Below are positions 35,145 through 43,776 of a stretch of 46,429 nucleotides of DNA, one piece after another. Each line of letters starts with the position of its first letter. The stretch's first letter is position 1. The translations under genes were made by a program, and so were the position numbers. The notes under the pieces were generated by a model. That model was not told where the DNA came from, did not search any database, and saw only the letters and a program-made list of their open reading frames with translations. This DNA comes from Streptomyces sp. CB02400 (GTDB taxonomy: Bacteria > Actinomycetota > Actinomycetes > Streptomycetales > Streptomycetaceae), in assembly GCF_001905725.1 (NCBI RefSeq), contig NZ_LIWB01000024.1, positions 41,024-87,452 of the forward strand. The letters are read 5' to 3'.

Positions 35145-35154
35145 ACTGTGGGGC

Positions 35155-36180
35155 TCACCTGAGGACGACGGAGTGCGTGCCCTTCGGGACGAGTTCGCCG
35201 ACGACCGGGGCGCCCGGCACCTCGCCCGCGACCAGCAGGCCGCCGGAAGTCTGGGCGTCGGCGAGGAGCAGCCGGGTGTCGTCGTCCGCGGTCCCGAAGT
35301 CGGTGAACGGCGTCACCCAGTCCAGGTTCCGCCGGGTGCCGCCGCTGACGTAACCGTCCCGCACGGCCTCGCGGGCCCCGTCGAGGTAGGGCACGGCGGC
35401 GGTGTCGAGCACGGCGGTGACGCCGGAGGCGCGGGCGAGTTTGTGCAGGTGGCCGAGGAGGCCGAAGCCGGTGACGTCGGTGGCGCAGACCGCGCCGGCG
35501 GCGAGGGCGGCGGCGGAGGCGTCCCGGTTGAGGGCCGCCATCGTGGCCACCGCCTGCTCGAACCGCTCGCCGGTGGCCTTGTGCCGGTTGTTGAGCACGC
35601 CCAGGCCGAGGGGTTTGGTGAGTGACAGGGGCACGCCCGGCCGGCCGGTGTCGTTGCGCAGCAGCCGGTCCGGGTCGGCCAGGCCGGTGACGGCCATCCC
35701 GTACTTGGGTTCCGGGTCGTCCACGCTGTGTCCGCCGCCCACGTGGCAGCCCGCCTCGGCGGCGATCTCCCGTCCGCCGCGCAGGACTTCACGCGCCAGT
35801 TCGAAGGGCAGGACGTCACGCGGCCACGCCAGCAGGTTGACGGCGACGATCGGCCGCCCGCCCATCGCGTACACGTCGGACAGGGCGTTGGCGGCGGCGA
35901 TGCGGCCCCAGTCGTAGGGGTCGTCGACGACGGGGGTGAAGAAGTCCGCGGTGGACACGACGGCTTGTGAGGTGGCCCCGCCCTCCCCCGGCAGGGTGAC
36001 GACGGCCGCGTCGTCCCCGGTGGCCAGACCGACCAGGAGCGAGGTGTCGCCGGCGGCCGGCACCGGTCCGGAGAGCCCGGCGAGCACGTCCTCCAGTTCT
36101 CCGGGCGGGATCTTGCAGGCGCAGCCGCCGCCGTGCGCGAACCGGGTGAGGCGTACGGGTGTCCGAGTCGGGGAGTGCAT
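35155..36180 (-). CDS. selD: Selenophosphate synthase
   Basis: The 341-residue protein makes selenophosphate from selenide and ATP, the selenium donor for Sec-tRNA. The N-terminal glycine-rich loop GGGCACKI holds the catalytic Cys20 and Lys23, equal to Cys17 and Lys20 of E. coli SelD; Cys, not Sec, is at this position. Mg/ATP-binding Asp residues are in VGLATGDDAAVV and ANALSDVYAMGGRPI. The second half has GGHSVDDPEPKYGMAVTG and CATDVTGFGLLGHL. The length equals the family norm. The ATG at 36180 has AAGGAG 12 bases upstream. It is convergent with fdnG. Confidence 0.95.
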   Translation of the reverse strand: MHSPTRTPVRLTRFAHGGGCACKIPPGELEDVLAGLSGPVPAAGDTSLLVGLATGDDAAVVTLPGEGGATSQAVVSTADFFTPVVDDPYDWGRIAAANALSDVYAMGGRPIVAVNLLAWPRDVLPFELAREVLRGGREIAAEAGCHVGGGHSVDDPEPKYGMAVTGLADPDRLLRNDTGRPGVPLSLTKPLGLGVLNNRHKATGERFEQAVATMAALNRDASAAALAAGAVCATDVTGFGLLGHLHKLARASGVTAVLDTAAVPYLDGAREAVRDGYVSGGTRRNLDWVTPFTDFGTADDDTRLLLADAQTSGGLLVAGEVPGAPVVGELVPKGTHSVVLR

Positions 36181-36237
36181 GTGCCTGGGCTCCTTGTCGG
36201 GGATCGGGCGGGTGAGCCGGTAGCCTGGGCGGGCGGT

Positions 36238-36330
36238 GGAGGCGTGTGGGTGCCTGGTGGCCCTCCCGGTCTTCAAAACCGAGGTGCCCGAGGATCTCGG
36301 GCAGGCGGGTTCGATTCCCGTCCGCCTCCG
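36238..36330 (+). tRNA. selC: tRNA-Sec (anticodon UCA)
   Basis: The 93-base gene folds as a selenocysteine tRNA. The anticodon TCA is at 36273-36275 in the loop CTTCAAA. The long variable arm is a 7-bp stem GCCCGAG/CTCGGGC with a 3-base loop (36286-36302). The T arm is GCGGG-TTCGATT-CCCGT. The acceptor is GGAGGCG/CGCCTCC with G73; CCA is not encoded. Acceptor plus T stem total 13 bp, as for bacterial tRNA-Sec. They can be drawn as 7+6, or as 8+5 with a U-C mismatch at pair 8. The extended D stem has a U-C mismatch and the anticodon stem a C-A. The gene lies between selD and selB, on the opposite strand to both, and overlaps the 3' end of selB. Confidence 0.95.
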
Positions 36331-38120
36331 CTCTCCGGGCCGTCGGGCCGGCAGCGACGGCGCCGGTCGTCCACCCGTTCGGTGAGGCCCCGCCCGTCCA
36401 GGAACTCCAGCAGCGGTACGGCCACCCGGCGCGTGGTGTCCAGCGCCTGTCGGGCCTCGCTCAGGGTGAACGGCTGGGGAAGGTCGCGCAGCACGGCGGC
36501 GGCGCGGGCGTCCGCTCCGGGCAGCAGGACGATGCCGTCGGCGACCCGCAGCAGCGCGCCCGCGGTGACCGCGGCGGCCAGTTCCCTGCGGCCCAGGCCC
36601 AGTTCGGCCAGCCGGCCGGCCTCCGGGGCGTGGAAGGGCGAGTGCCGCAGCTCCTCCTGGAGGGCGTCGACGGCCGCTCGGACCGGTGGCGGGAGAAGGG
36701 GCCCCTGCCGTCCGGGGCCGTGCAACCGCCCGTGGCCGCTCCGCAGCGGTACCGTGCCCGGGGCGTCGGCGAGCGCGTCGACCAGGGCCCGGTCGGGCAG
36801 GCCGAGCAGCCGCCGGGCCGCCTCGGTGGGCAGGCCGGGATCCAGCGGATGCCGGGCCGCGTGCCGTTCCACCTCGTCGCCCAGCCGGCCGCGCAGCGCC
36901 GCCCAGTGCTCCGGGTCGGCCAGCCAGTCCCCGGCGACGGGCGGCGCGGGAGCGGGCGCTCCCATGGCCTCCAGCTCCGTACGGCGGACGAGCCGGCGCC
37001 GTCCCAGTTCCGCCGCGCCGTCCGGGCGGCCGGTCATGCCGTCCAGTTCGGCCGCCCGCGTGCGGGCGGCGCCACGCCGGGTCAGCGGGGGCGGCCGGAC
37101 GTCCAGCACGGTCACCCCGCGGGGCGTGTGCCGCCCGCCGGGTGCGCGCAGCACCGCCCGGTCACCGATCCGCAGGGGCAGCTCCCGCGCGAGGGTCAGC
37201 CGGGCCGTGTCCGCGCCGAGCGGCCGGACGGTCACCGGCACCGCGGCGGTGCCGAGGTGCAGGGTGACTTCGCGGGGCAGCTCGCCGACGGGCGTACCGC
37301 CGACGCGGGCGTCGACCGTCGTGGTGAGCAGCCAGCGGTCCGGCGTCAACAGCACCCGGCCGCGCCCGAGTACGGCGTCGGGCGCCCCGTGGACGTTGAC
37401 CGCCACGCGGGCCACGCCGCCGACGGCGTCCCGTTCCTCGTGCAGGCACTGCAGCCCGCGCACCCGCACCGCGGTCGTGCCGTCGCCCGTCACCAGCCGG
37501 TCGCCGACCCGCAGGGTGCCCGCGCCCAGGGTGCCGGTGACGACCGTGCCGTGACCGCGCACGGTGAAGGCGCGGTCGAGCCACAGCCGTACGTCCGCGT
37601 CGGCCGGCGGGACGGGCAACGCGCGTGCCAGCTCCGCGAGTTCCTTGCGCAGCCGGTCCAGCCCCTCGCCCGTCACCGCGCTCACCGCGACGGACGGCAC
37701 GGTGCCGAGGGAGGTGGCGGCGATGCGTTCGGCGGCGTCCGCGCGCACGGGGCCGGGGTCCGCCAGGTCGCTGCGGGTGACGGCGAGCACGGCGTGGCGC
37801 ACGCCGAGCGCGTCCAGGATCTCCAGGTGTTCCTGCGACTGTTCCTGCCAGCCCTGGTCGGCGGCCACCACGAACAGCACGGCCGGCACGGGTCCCACGC
37901 CGGCCAGCATGGTGGCGACGAACCGTTCGTGGCCCGGCACGTCGACGAGGGCCAGGTGCTCGCCGTCCGGCGGGTCGAGCCGGGTCCACACGAATCCGAG
38001 GTCCAGGGTCAGGCCCCGGCGCCGCTCCTCCGCGAACCGGTCGGGTTCCATCCCGGTCAGCGCCCGGGCCAGGGCGGACTTCCCGTGGTCGACGTGCCCG
38101 GCGGTGGCCAGCACCCTCAT
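36273..38120 (-). CDS. selB: Selenocysteine-specific elongation factor SelB
   Basis: The 615-residue GTPase, close to E. coli SelB in length, carries Sec-tRNA to UGA codons marked by SECIS. The G domain has GHVDHGKS (8-15), the DVPGHERF switch (60-67) and VTRSDL for guanine binding. EF-Tu-like beta domains 2-3 follow (RAFTVRGHGTVVTGTL), then a C-terminal array of winged helices that binds the mRNA hairpin (to about residue 590). The last 18 residues, GGGRESNPPARDPRAPRF, are encoded by the antisense strand of tRNA-Sec, and the TGA stop is the exact complement of its anticodon. The ATG at 38120 overlaps the selA stop (ATGA), giving a selA-selB operon. Confidence 0.95.
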   Translation of the reverse strand: MRVLATAGHVDHGKSALARALTGMEPDRFAEERRRGLTLDLGFVWTRLDPPDGEHLALVDVPGHERFVATMLAGVGPVPAVLFVVAADQGWQEQSQEHLEILDALGVRHAVLAVTRSDLADPGPVRADAAERIAATSLGTVPSVAVSAVTGEGLDRLRKELAELARALPVPPADADVRLWLDRAFTVRGHGTVVTGTLGAGTLRVGDRLVTGDGTTAVRVRGLQCLHEERDAVGGVARVAVNVHGAPDAVLGRGRVLLTPDRWLLTTTVDARVGGTPVGELPREVTLHLGTAAVPVTVRPLGADTARLTLARELPLRIGDRAVLRAPGGRHTPRGVTVLDVRPPPLTRRGAARTRAAELDGMTGRPDGAAELGRRRLVRRTELEAMGAPAPAPPVAGDWLADPEHWAALRGRLGDEVERHAARHPLDPGLPTEAARRLLGLPDRALVDALADAPGTVPLRSGHGRLHGPGRQGPLLPPPVRAAVDALQEELRHSPFHAPEAGRLAELGLGRRELAAAVTAGALLRVADGIVLLPGADARAAAVLRDLPQPFTLSEARQALDTTRRVAVPLLEFLDGRGLTERVDDRRRRCRPDGPESGGGRESNPPARDPRAPRF

Positions 38121-39463
38121 GTCGCCCACCGTCCCTCGACCGACCGTACGGCCTCGGCGAGGTGCTCGTCGTCCGGTTCCGGTACCGCCCGCAGGTCGAG
38201 CAGGCACCGCCCGGCCTCCAGGCGCCCCACCACGGGGACCGGTCCGGTGCGCAGGGCGGTCGCGTAGCGCTCGGGCAGGGACAGGGCGGCGCTGGGCAGG
38301 GTCACGCCGGGGGCTCCGCCGCCACCGACGGTCGCCTCGCTCGCCACGGCCCGCACGTCGACGCCGTCGGCCCGCAGCAGCGCGGCGAGCCGTCCGGCGC
38401 GCCGGGTCAGCTCCGCCGGGTCGGCGGCGAGTGCCTCGCCGGTGGGGGTCGCGGGGCCGGTGAGGGTCGCCTCCAGGGCGGCCAGGGTCAGCTTGTCCAC
38501 GCGCAGGGCACGGGCGAGCGGGTGCCGGGACAGGGCGCCGATCAGGTCCTCGCGGCCCAGGAGCAGTCCGCACTGCGGTCCGCCCAGCAGCTTGTCGCCG
38601 CTCGCGGTGACGAGTGCGGCACCTGCCGTCAACTGGGTGTGGGCGTCGGGCTCTTCGGGAAGCAGGGGGTGGCGGGTGAGCAGTCCGGAGCCGATGTCGA
38701 CGACGACCGGGACGCCCAGGTCCGTGAGTTCGGCGACGTCCGCGGCGTGGGTGAATCCGGTGATCCGGAAGTTGGAGGGGTGCACCTTCAGCACGAAGGC
38801 CGTCTGCGGGCCGACGGCCTCGGCGTAGTCGGCGGCGGTGGTGCGGTTGGTGGTGCCGACCTCGCGCAGCCGGGCACCCGTGGAGACCAGCAGGTCGGGC
38901 AGGCGGAAGCCGTCTCCGATCTCCACCAGCTCGCCCCGGCCGACGACGATCTCCCGTCCGGCGGCGAGGGCGGTGGCGGCCAGGACCAGGGCGGCGGCCC
39001 CGTTGTTGACGAGGTGCACGGCGGCGGCGGCCGGCACCGCGGCGCGCAGCGCGGCCAGGGCGGTGCGGCCCCGGCGCGCCCGGACGCCGGTGCCCAGGTC
39101 CAGTTCGACGTCGGTGGGCCCGGCGGCGTCCCGCACCGCCTGCCGGGCCGCCGCCGAGAGCGGGGCCCGACCGAGGTTGGTGTGCAGGAGCACCCCGGTG
39201 GCGTTGATCACCGGGCGCAGCCCGACCGGCGACCGCGGCAGCAGGGCCACGGCCGTGTCGGCCACCTTCTCGGGCGGTACGGCGCCCTCGCGCGCCCTCT
39301 GCTGGGCCCGGTGGACCGCCGACTTCACCTGCCCGGTTCCGAGCCGGTCCACCGCCTCGAGCAGACGGGGGTCGCGCAGCACGGCGTCGGTGCGCGGGAT
39401 CCGCCGTCGCACGTCCGCGCCCGGCGTACTCTCCGTCGAATCGGCTGCGACCCGCTGCTCCAC
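38117..39463 (-). CDS. selA: L-seryl-tRNA(Sec) selenium transferase SelA
   Basis: The 448-residue PLP enzyme changes Ser-tRNA(Sec) into Sec-tRNA(Sec) using selenophosphate. The PLP lysine is Lys291 in SGDKLLGGPQCG, aligned to Lys295 of E. coli SelA. Other family marks are VINATGVLLHTNLGRAPL, HLVNNGAAALVL, LVEIGDGFRLPDLL and GTTNRTTAADY. Length is close to the E. coli enzyme, so the decameric bacterial type is expected. The GTG at 39463 has GGAGGAAG upstream. It is the first gene of an operon with selB. Confidence 0.95.
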   Translation of the reverse strand: MEQRVAADSTESTPGADVRRRIPRTDAVLRDPRLLEAVDRLGTGQVKSAVHRAQQRAREGAVPPEKVADTAVALLPRSPVGLRPVINATGVLLHTNLGRAPLSAAARQAVRDAAGPTDVELDLGTGVRARRGRTALAALRAAVPAAAAVHLVNNGAAALVLAATALAAGREIVVGRGELVEIGDGFRLPDLLVSTGARLREVGTTNRTTAADYAEAVGPQTAFVLKVHPSNFRITGFTHAADVAELTDLGVPVVVDIGSGLLTRHPLLPEEPDAHTQLTAGAALVTASGDKLLGGPQCGLLLGREDLIGALSRHPLARALRVDKLTLAALEATLTGPATPTGEALAADPAELTRRAGRLAALLRADGVDVRAVASEATVGGGGAPGVTLPSAALSLPERYATALRTGPVPVVGRLEAGRCLLDLRAVPEPDDEHLAEAVRSVEGRWAT

Positions 39464-39552
39464 CCGCTTCCTCCGTTCAGGCCCATGCCACCGGTCGGTC
39501 CTTCATCGTCCACCAGTGCCCCGGTCCGGGGCCCCGACACGCCGGGCGGGTC

Positions 39553-41322
39553 TCACCAGCCGGCGGTGGCGGGGCCGAGGCGTGCGGAGCACTCCAGGAG
39601 CTGGGCGTGGACGAACGCCTGCGGGAGGTTGCCGCGCAACTGGCGCTGGGAGACGTCGTACTCCTCGGCGAACAGTCCGGTGGGCCCGCAGGCCGAGCGG
39701 GACCGCTCGAACCAGCGGACCGCCTCGGTCTCCTCTCCCTCGGCCCGTGCGGCCATCGCCATGGTGAACCCGCAGAGCAGGAACGCGCCCTCCGCGTCGC
39801 CCAGCGGCTGGTCCCCGTGCCGGAAGCGGTAGACGTAGCCGTCGACCGCGAGCCGGCGTGCCACGGCGGCGCGGGTGTCCCGGAGGCTCGGGTCGCGCGC
39901 CGGCACCGCTCCCCGGGCCAGGGCGAGCAGCAGGGCCGCCTCCACGCCCGTGTCGTCCGCGGCGCGCTGCCAGTGGCCGTCGGGGTGCAGGCAGCGTGCC
40001 CGGGTGACGTCGAGGATGCGGTCCGCGAGGGAGGACCACCCGGCGGCGGCCGGTGTGCCCAGTGCGCGGGCCAGGTCCCGCAGTCCGACGACGCAGGACA
40101 GCCGGGAATGTGTCCACCAGCGGGTCTCCAGTTCCCACAGTCCCGCGTCCGGCTCCTCCCAGCGTTCGGCGACCGCGTCGGCGGCGATGTGTGCGGCCTT
40201 CACGGCCCGCGCGTCGAGCGGGCCGTGGCGGGCGGCGGCGGCGAAGAGCTGGAGGGCCTCACCGAACACGTCGAGCTGGAACTGGCCGCCCGCCCGGTTG
40301 CCGATCCGGTCGCTGCCTCCGGGGTAGCCCGGCAGCGGCAGGGACCGTTCGGGCGGCACGGGCGCGCCGCCGACGGTGTAGGCGGGCCGCAGGTGCGTCC
40401 CGTCGTCGAGGAGGCGTTCGGACACGAAGCGCACCGCGCGTTCCAGCAGCGGGTGCGGGCCGTGCGCCGCGACGGCGATGCCCGCGTAGCACTGGTCGCG
40501 GATCCAGGCGTACCGGTAGTCGTAGTCGCGGCCGGTGTCGGCGCGTTCGGGCAGTGAGGCGGTGACGGCGGCCACCATGCCGGCCCGGGAGCTGGTGAGC
40601 CCGTTCAGCACGGCGTAGGCCATCCGGGTGTCCCGCAGGGCGGCGGTGTCCTCGCAGTCGGGTACGGCCCGCGCCCACCAGTCCTCGGTCTGCCGCCACA
40701 GGGCCCGCGCGTCCGGGCCGGTGTCGCCCGTACCGTCCCCGAGTTCCAGGACGAGGTCGCGGACCCCGCCCTCCGGTACGCGCAGTTCGGCGTGGAGCCC
40801 GCCGTCGGGGCCGGGGCGGGCCTCGTCGGCCCCGGTGAGCCGGATGTGCAGGGGGCCGGAGCGGGCCCGCCAGGCCCGGCCGTCGTGGTGCGGGTCCGTC
40901 ATCGGGTGGCGTCCGTAGTCGGCGCGTACGTCGAGGTCCACCTGGACGCGGGCCTCCCCCCGCACCGCGCGGATCTGCCGCAGCAGCACCAGGCGTCCCG
41001 TGTCGGCGGGTGCGGCGAGGGCCTCGCGGCAGGAGACGACGGCGCCCCCCACGATCCAGCGGCTGACCCGGATGAGGGTGCCGTCCTCGTAGTAGCCGCC
41101 CCACACGTTCCAGGGATCGCGGGGGGATACGCGGTAGGTGCCCGGCCCGCCGAGGAGCGCGGCGAACACGGCGCCGTCGTGCCAGGCGGGCGCGCACATC
41201 CACACGATCGATCCGCGGGGGTCGACCAGCGCGCCGCGCTCGCCGTCGGCGATCAGCGCGTAGTCGCGCAACGCCCAGGGGCCCTCGCCGGACCGTCCCC
41301 CGCCCTCACTCGCGTCGTTCAC
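39553..41322 (-). CDS. GH15 family glucoamylase/trehalase-like glycoside hydrolase
   Basis: The 589-residue protein has the two-part GH15 layout, an N-terminal beta-sandwich (about 15-215; ALRDYALIADGERGALVDPRGSIVWM) and an (alpha/alpha)6 barrel. The barrel shows RDYDYRYAWIRDQ, PDAGLWELETRWWTHS with the probable acid Glu, and FAEEYDVSQRQLRGNLPQAFVHAQLL with the probable base Glu and the closing motif. GH15 enzymes hydrolyse glucosidic bonds; trehalase and dextranase members look alike, so the substrate is open. No signal peptide is present, so it is cytoplasmic and probably acts on trehalose, maltooligosaccharides or glycogen. Confidence 0.88.
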   Translation of the reverse strand: MNDASEGGGRSGEGPWALRDYALIADGERGALVDPRGSIVWMCAPAWHDGAVFAALLGGPGTYRVSPRDPWNVWGGYYEDGTLIRVSRWIVGGAVVSCREALAAPADTGRLVLLRQIRAVRGEARVQVDLDVRADYGRHPMTDPHHDGRAWRARSGPLHIRLTGADEARPGPDGGLHAELRVPEGGVRDLVLELGDGTGDTGPDARALWRQTEDWWARAVPDCEDTAALRDTRMAYAVLNGLTSSRAGMVAAVTASLPERADTGRDYDYRYAWIRDQCYAGIAVAAHGPHPLLERAVRFVSERLLDDGTHLRPAYTVGGAPVPPERSLPLPGYPGGSDRIGNRAGGQFQLDVFGEALQLFAAAARHGPLDARAVKAAHIAADAVAERWEEPDAGLWELETRWWTHSRLSCVVGLRDLARALGTPAAAGWSSLADRILDVTRARCLHPDGHWQRAADDTGVEAALLLALARGAVPARDPSLRDTRAAVARRLAVDGYVYRFRHGDQPLGDAEGAFLLCGFTMAMAARAEGEETEAVRWFERSRSACGPTGLFAEEYDVSQRQLRGNLPQAFVHAQLLECSARLGPATAGW

Positions 41323-41359
41323 TCTCGCCGTACGCTCCCCTGCCGTCCGGCCGGCCGGC

Positions 41360-43198
41360 TCACCTGCCGGTGCTGTCGTCGGCTCCGGCGCCGGGGCGGC
41401 CGGAGCGGTGCCGGGTGCCCGGCAGCATCTCCTGCACCTTGGCCTTCAGGCCCTGCTTCACCATGGAGGCGCGATCGCTGTCGCCCTTGAGCACGGCGGA
41501 GGCCGCGGCCTCGATCTGGTCCAGCTCCGCGTGCGGCGGGATCGGCGGCACGGCGGGGTCGGTGCGGAAGTCGATGACGAAGGGCCGGTCGGCCGTCAGC
41601 GCCCGGTCCCAGGCGGCCTCGACCTGCTCCGGCTTCTCCACGCGGACGCCCTCCAGCCCGATCCGCTGCGCGATCTCGGCGTAGGGCAGGTCGGGAATGG
41701 CTTGCGACTCCTCGAACTGCGGTGCCCCGGACATCGCCCGCATCTCCCAGGTGACCTGGTTCAGGTCGCGGTTGTTGAGGACGGCCACGATCAGCCGCGG
41801 ATCGGACCAGCCCTGCCAGTACTTGGCGGCCGTGACCATCTCCATCATGCCGTTCATCTGCATGGCGCCGTCGCCGACGAGGGCGATGGCGGGGCGCTCC
41901 GGGTGCGCGAACTTCGCGCCGATGGCGTACGGGACACCGGGCCCCATGGTCGCGAGGGTGCCCGAGAGGGAGCCGCGCATCCGTCCGCGCATCCGCAGGT
42001 GGCGGGCGTACCAGTTGGCGGCGGAACCGGAGTCGGCCGTGACGATCGCGTCGTCGGGGAGCCTGCCGTCGAGGGCGTGCACCACGTACTCCGGGTTGAT
42101 CGGGTCGGCGTCCACGGCGGCGCGCCGCTGCATCACCTCCCACCAGCGGGCGACGTCCTTCTCGATCTTCTCGCGCCAGGAACGCTTCTTCTTCCGCTTC
42201 AGGTGCGGCAGGAGCCGGCGCAGCGTCTCGGCCGCGTCGCCGACGAGGTTCACCTCGAAGGGGTACCGCATGCCGATCATGTGCGGGTCGATGTCGATCT
42301 GCACGCCCCGCGCCTGGTCCAGTTCCGGCATGAACTGCGTGTACGGGAAGCTGGAGCCGATCATCAGCAGGGTGTCGCAGTCCTGCATCAGCTCGTAGGA
42401 GGGCCGGGTGCCGAGCAGGCCGATGGCTCCGGTGACGTAGGGCAGGTCGTCGGGGAGCACGTCCTTGCCGAGCAGGGCCTTGGCGACGCCCGCGCCGAGG
42501 ACGTCCACCAGCTCCTCCACTTCGGCGCGGGCGCCGCGGGCGCCCTGTCCGATGAGGACGGCGACCTTGTCACCGGCGTTGAGGACCTCGGCGGCCCGCT
42601 CGATGTCGGCGTCGGCGGGCACGGGCGCGTACTGGCTGAGGCCCATGCTGGACGGCACCATCTTGAAGGCGTGCGTCGGCGGGCTGTAGTCCAGTTCCTG
42701 CACGTCGGCGGGGATGATGACCGCGGTGACCGTGCGCCGCGCGTAGGCGGTGCGGAAGGCGCGGTCGATGAGGTTCGGGAGCTGCTCGGGCACCATCGCC
42801 GTCTCGCAGAAGTCGGAGGCGACGTCCTTGTACAGGTTCTGCAGGTCGATCTCCTGCTGGTACGAGCCGCCCATGGCGCTGCGGTTGGTCTGCCCGACCA
42901 GCGCGACGACGGGGACGTGGTCGAGCTTCGCGTCGTAGAGGCCGTTGAGCAGGTGGATGGCGCCGGGCCCCGAAGTCGCCGCGCAGACACCGGCCTTGCC
43001 GGAGAACTTCGCGTAGCCGACGGCCTGGAACGCGGACATCTCCTCGTGCCGGGACTGGACGAACTTCGGATGGTCGTCGGCTCGTCCCCACGCCGCCAGG
43101 AGACCGTTGATGCCGTCGCCCGCGTAGGCGAAGACGTGGTCCACCTCCCACTCGCGCAAGCGCTGAAGGATGTAATCGGAAACCTTCATGCCGGCCAT
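41360..43198 (-). CDS. ThDP-dependent pyruvate oxidase/acetolactate synthase-like enzyme
   Basis: The 612-residue protein has three ThDP-enzyme domains. The Pyr domain (about 1-180) includes YAGDGINGLLAAW and the catalytic Glu in SRHEEMSAFQAVGYAK. A central domain (about 190-330) follows, then the PP domain (about 380-560) with the ThDP/Mg motif GDGAMQMNGMMEMVTAAKYW...VLNNRDLNQ. The pattern is PoxB-like rather than biosynthetic acetolactate synthase. It could oxidatively decarboxylate pyruvate to acetate at the membrane; the C-terminal tail carries a basic amphipathic stretch. Two starts, 43198 and 43189, are possible; GGAAGG lies between 3 and 12 bases away. Confidence 0.88.
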   Translation of the reverse strand: MAGMKVSDYILQRLREWEVDHVFAYAGDGINGLLAAWGRADDHPKFVQSRHEEMSAFQAVGYAKFSGKAGVCAATSGPGAIHLLNGLYDAKLDHVPVVALVGQTNRSAMGGSYQQEIDLQNLYKDVASDFCETAMVPEQLPNLIDRAFRTAYARRTVTAVIIPADVQELDYSPPTHAFKMVPSSMGLSQYAPVPADADIERAAEVLNAGDKVAVLIGQGARGARAEVEELVDVLGAGVAKALLGKDVLPDDLPYVTGAIGLLGTRPSYELMQDCDTLLMIGSSFPYTQFMPELDQARGVQIDIDPHMIGMRYPFEVNLVGDAAETLRRLLPHLKRKKKRSWREKIEKDVARWWEVMQRRAAVDADPINPEYVVHALDGRLPDDAIVTADSGSAANWYARHLRMRGRMRGSLSGTLATMGPGVPYAIGAKFAHPERPAIALVGDGAMQMNGMMEMVTAAKYWQGWSDPRLIVAVLNNRDLNQVTWEMRAMSGAPQFEESQAIPDLPYAEIAQRIGLEGVRVEKPEQVEAAWDRALTADRPFVIDFRTDPAVPPIPPHAELDQIEAAASAVLKGDSDRASMVKQGLKAKVQEMLPGTRHRSGRPGAGADDSTGR

Positions 43199-43365
43199 CG
43201 ACCTTCCGTTCCGCTGGTGCGCGTCCGCTCGACGGGGCCGCGCAGCACGCTGTCAGGGAAGGTGACGGGTTCCGTGCGGTGCCCGGCGCAAACGTCGCGA
43301 CGCCCACCGGGCCGGGCACCGGTGCCCCGCAGTACGCTGGCCGCATCCGGCCACCGGGAGCTTTG

Positions 43366-43752
43366 ATGTGGAAGCGCAGAAAGCAGGCACGGCGTTGCGA
43401 GACCCTTCCGCTGGAGCTGTGCGACCTCTGCGGGAGGACCTTCCCGGCCGGTGAGGAGGTGGGCGGGCACGTTCCGGACTCCTCCTCCGCCCACCCCACC
43501 GACACCTGGTTCGACGGTCTGCGCCGGGTGACCGCCTGCTGCGAGGCGCACCTCGACGTGCTCCGCGAGGCGTACCGGCGCCGCCCCTTCGTGGAGGAGG
43601 AGCTGTGGGCGGCGAAGATCACCCGTGTGCTGACGTCCGGTCCGCCGGTGCTCACCATGGTGCAGCTCGCCTGCCGGACCGGACTGCACGAGCCGGACAT
43701 CCGGCGGGCCATCGCCTGGCACAACGAACGACGCCGCCGGATGGAGGGGTGA
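43366..43752 (+). CDS. Small cysteine-containing hypothetical protein
   Basis: The 128-residue protein has an Arg/Lys-rich start, then CDLCG, which with CCEAH (about 58-62) could bind a metal in a zinc-ribbon-like fold. The C-terminal half is helical: FVEEELWAAKITRVLTSGPPVLTMVQLACRTGL, then DIRRAIAWHNERRRRMEG. I do not know a function for it; similar proteins occur in Streptomyces. The ATG has GGGAG upstream. It is divergent from the PoxB-like gene and convergent with the CNNM gene (24-bp gap). Confidence 0.7.
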   Translation: MWKRRKQARRCETLPLELCDLCGRTFPAGEEVGGHVPDSSSAHPTDTWFDGLRRVTACCEAHLDVLREAYRRRPFVEEELWAAKITRVLTSGPPVLTMVQLACRTGLHEPDIRRAIAWHNERRRRMEG

Positions 43753-43776
43753 CCCTGGTCCGGCCCGTGGTGGGCC

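Noticed and set aside
36238..36330. tRNA gene as an attachment site for an integrated element
   Set aside because: No integrase, phage or conjugation gene and no duplicate of the tRNA 3' end was found nearby.
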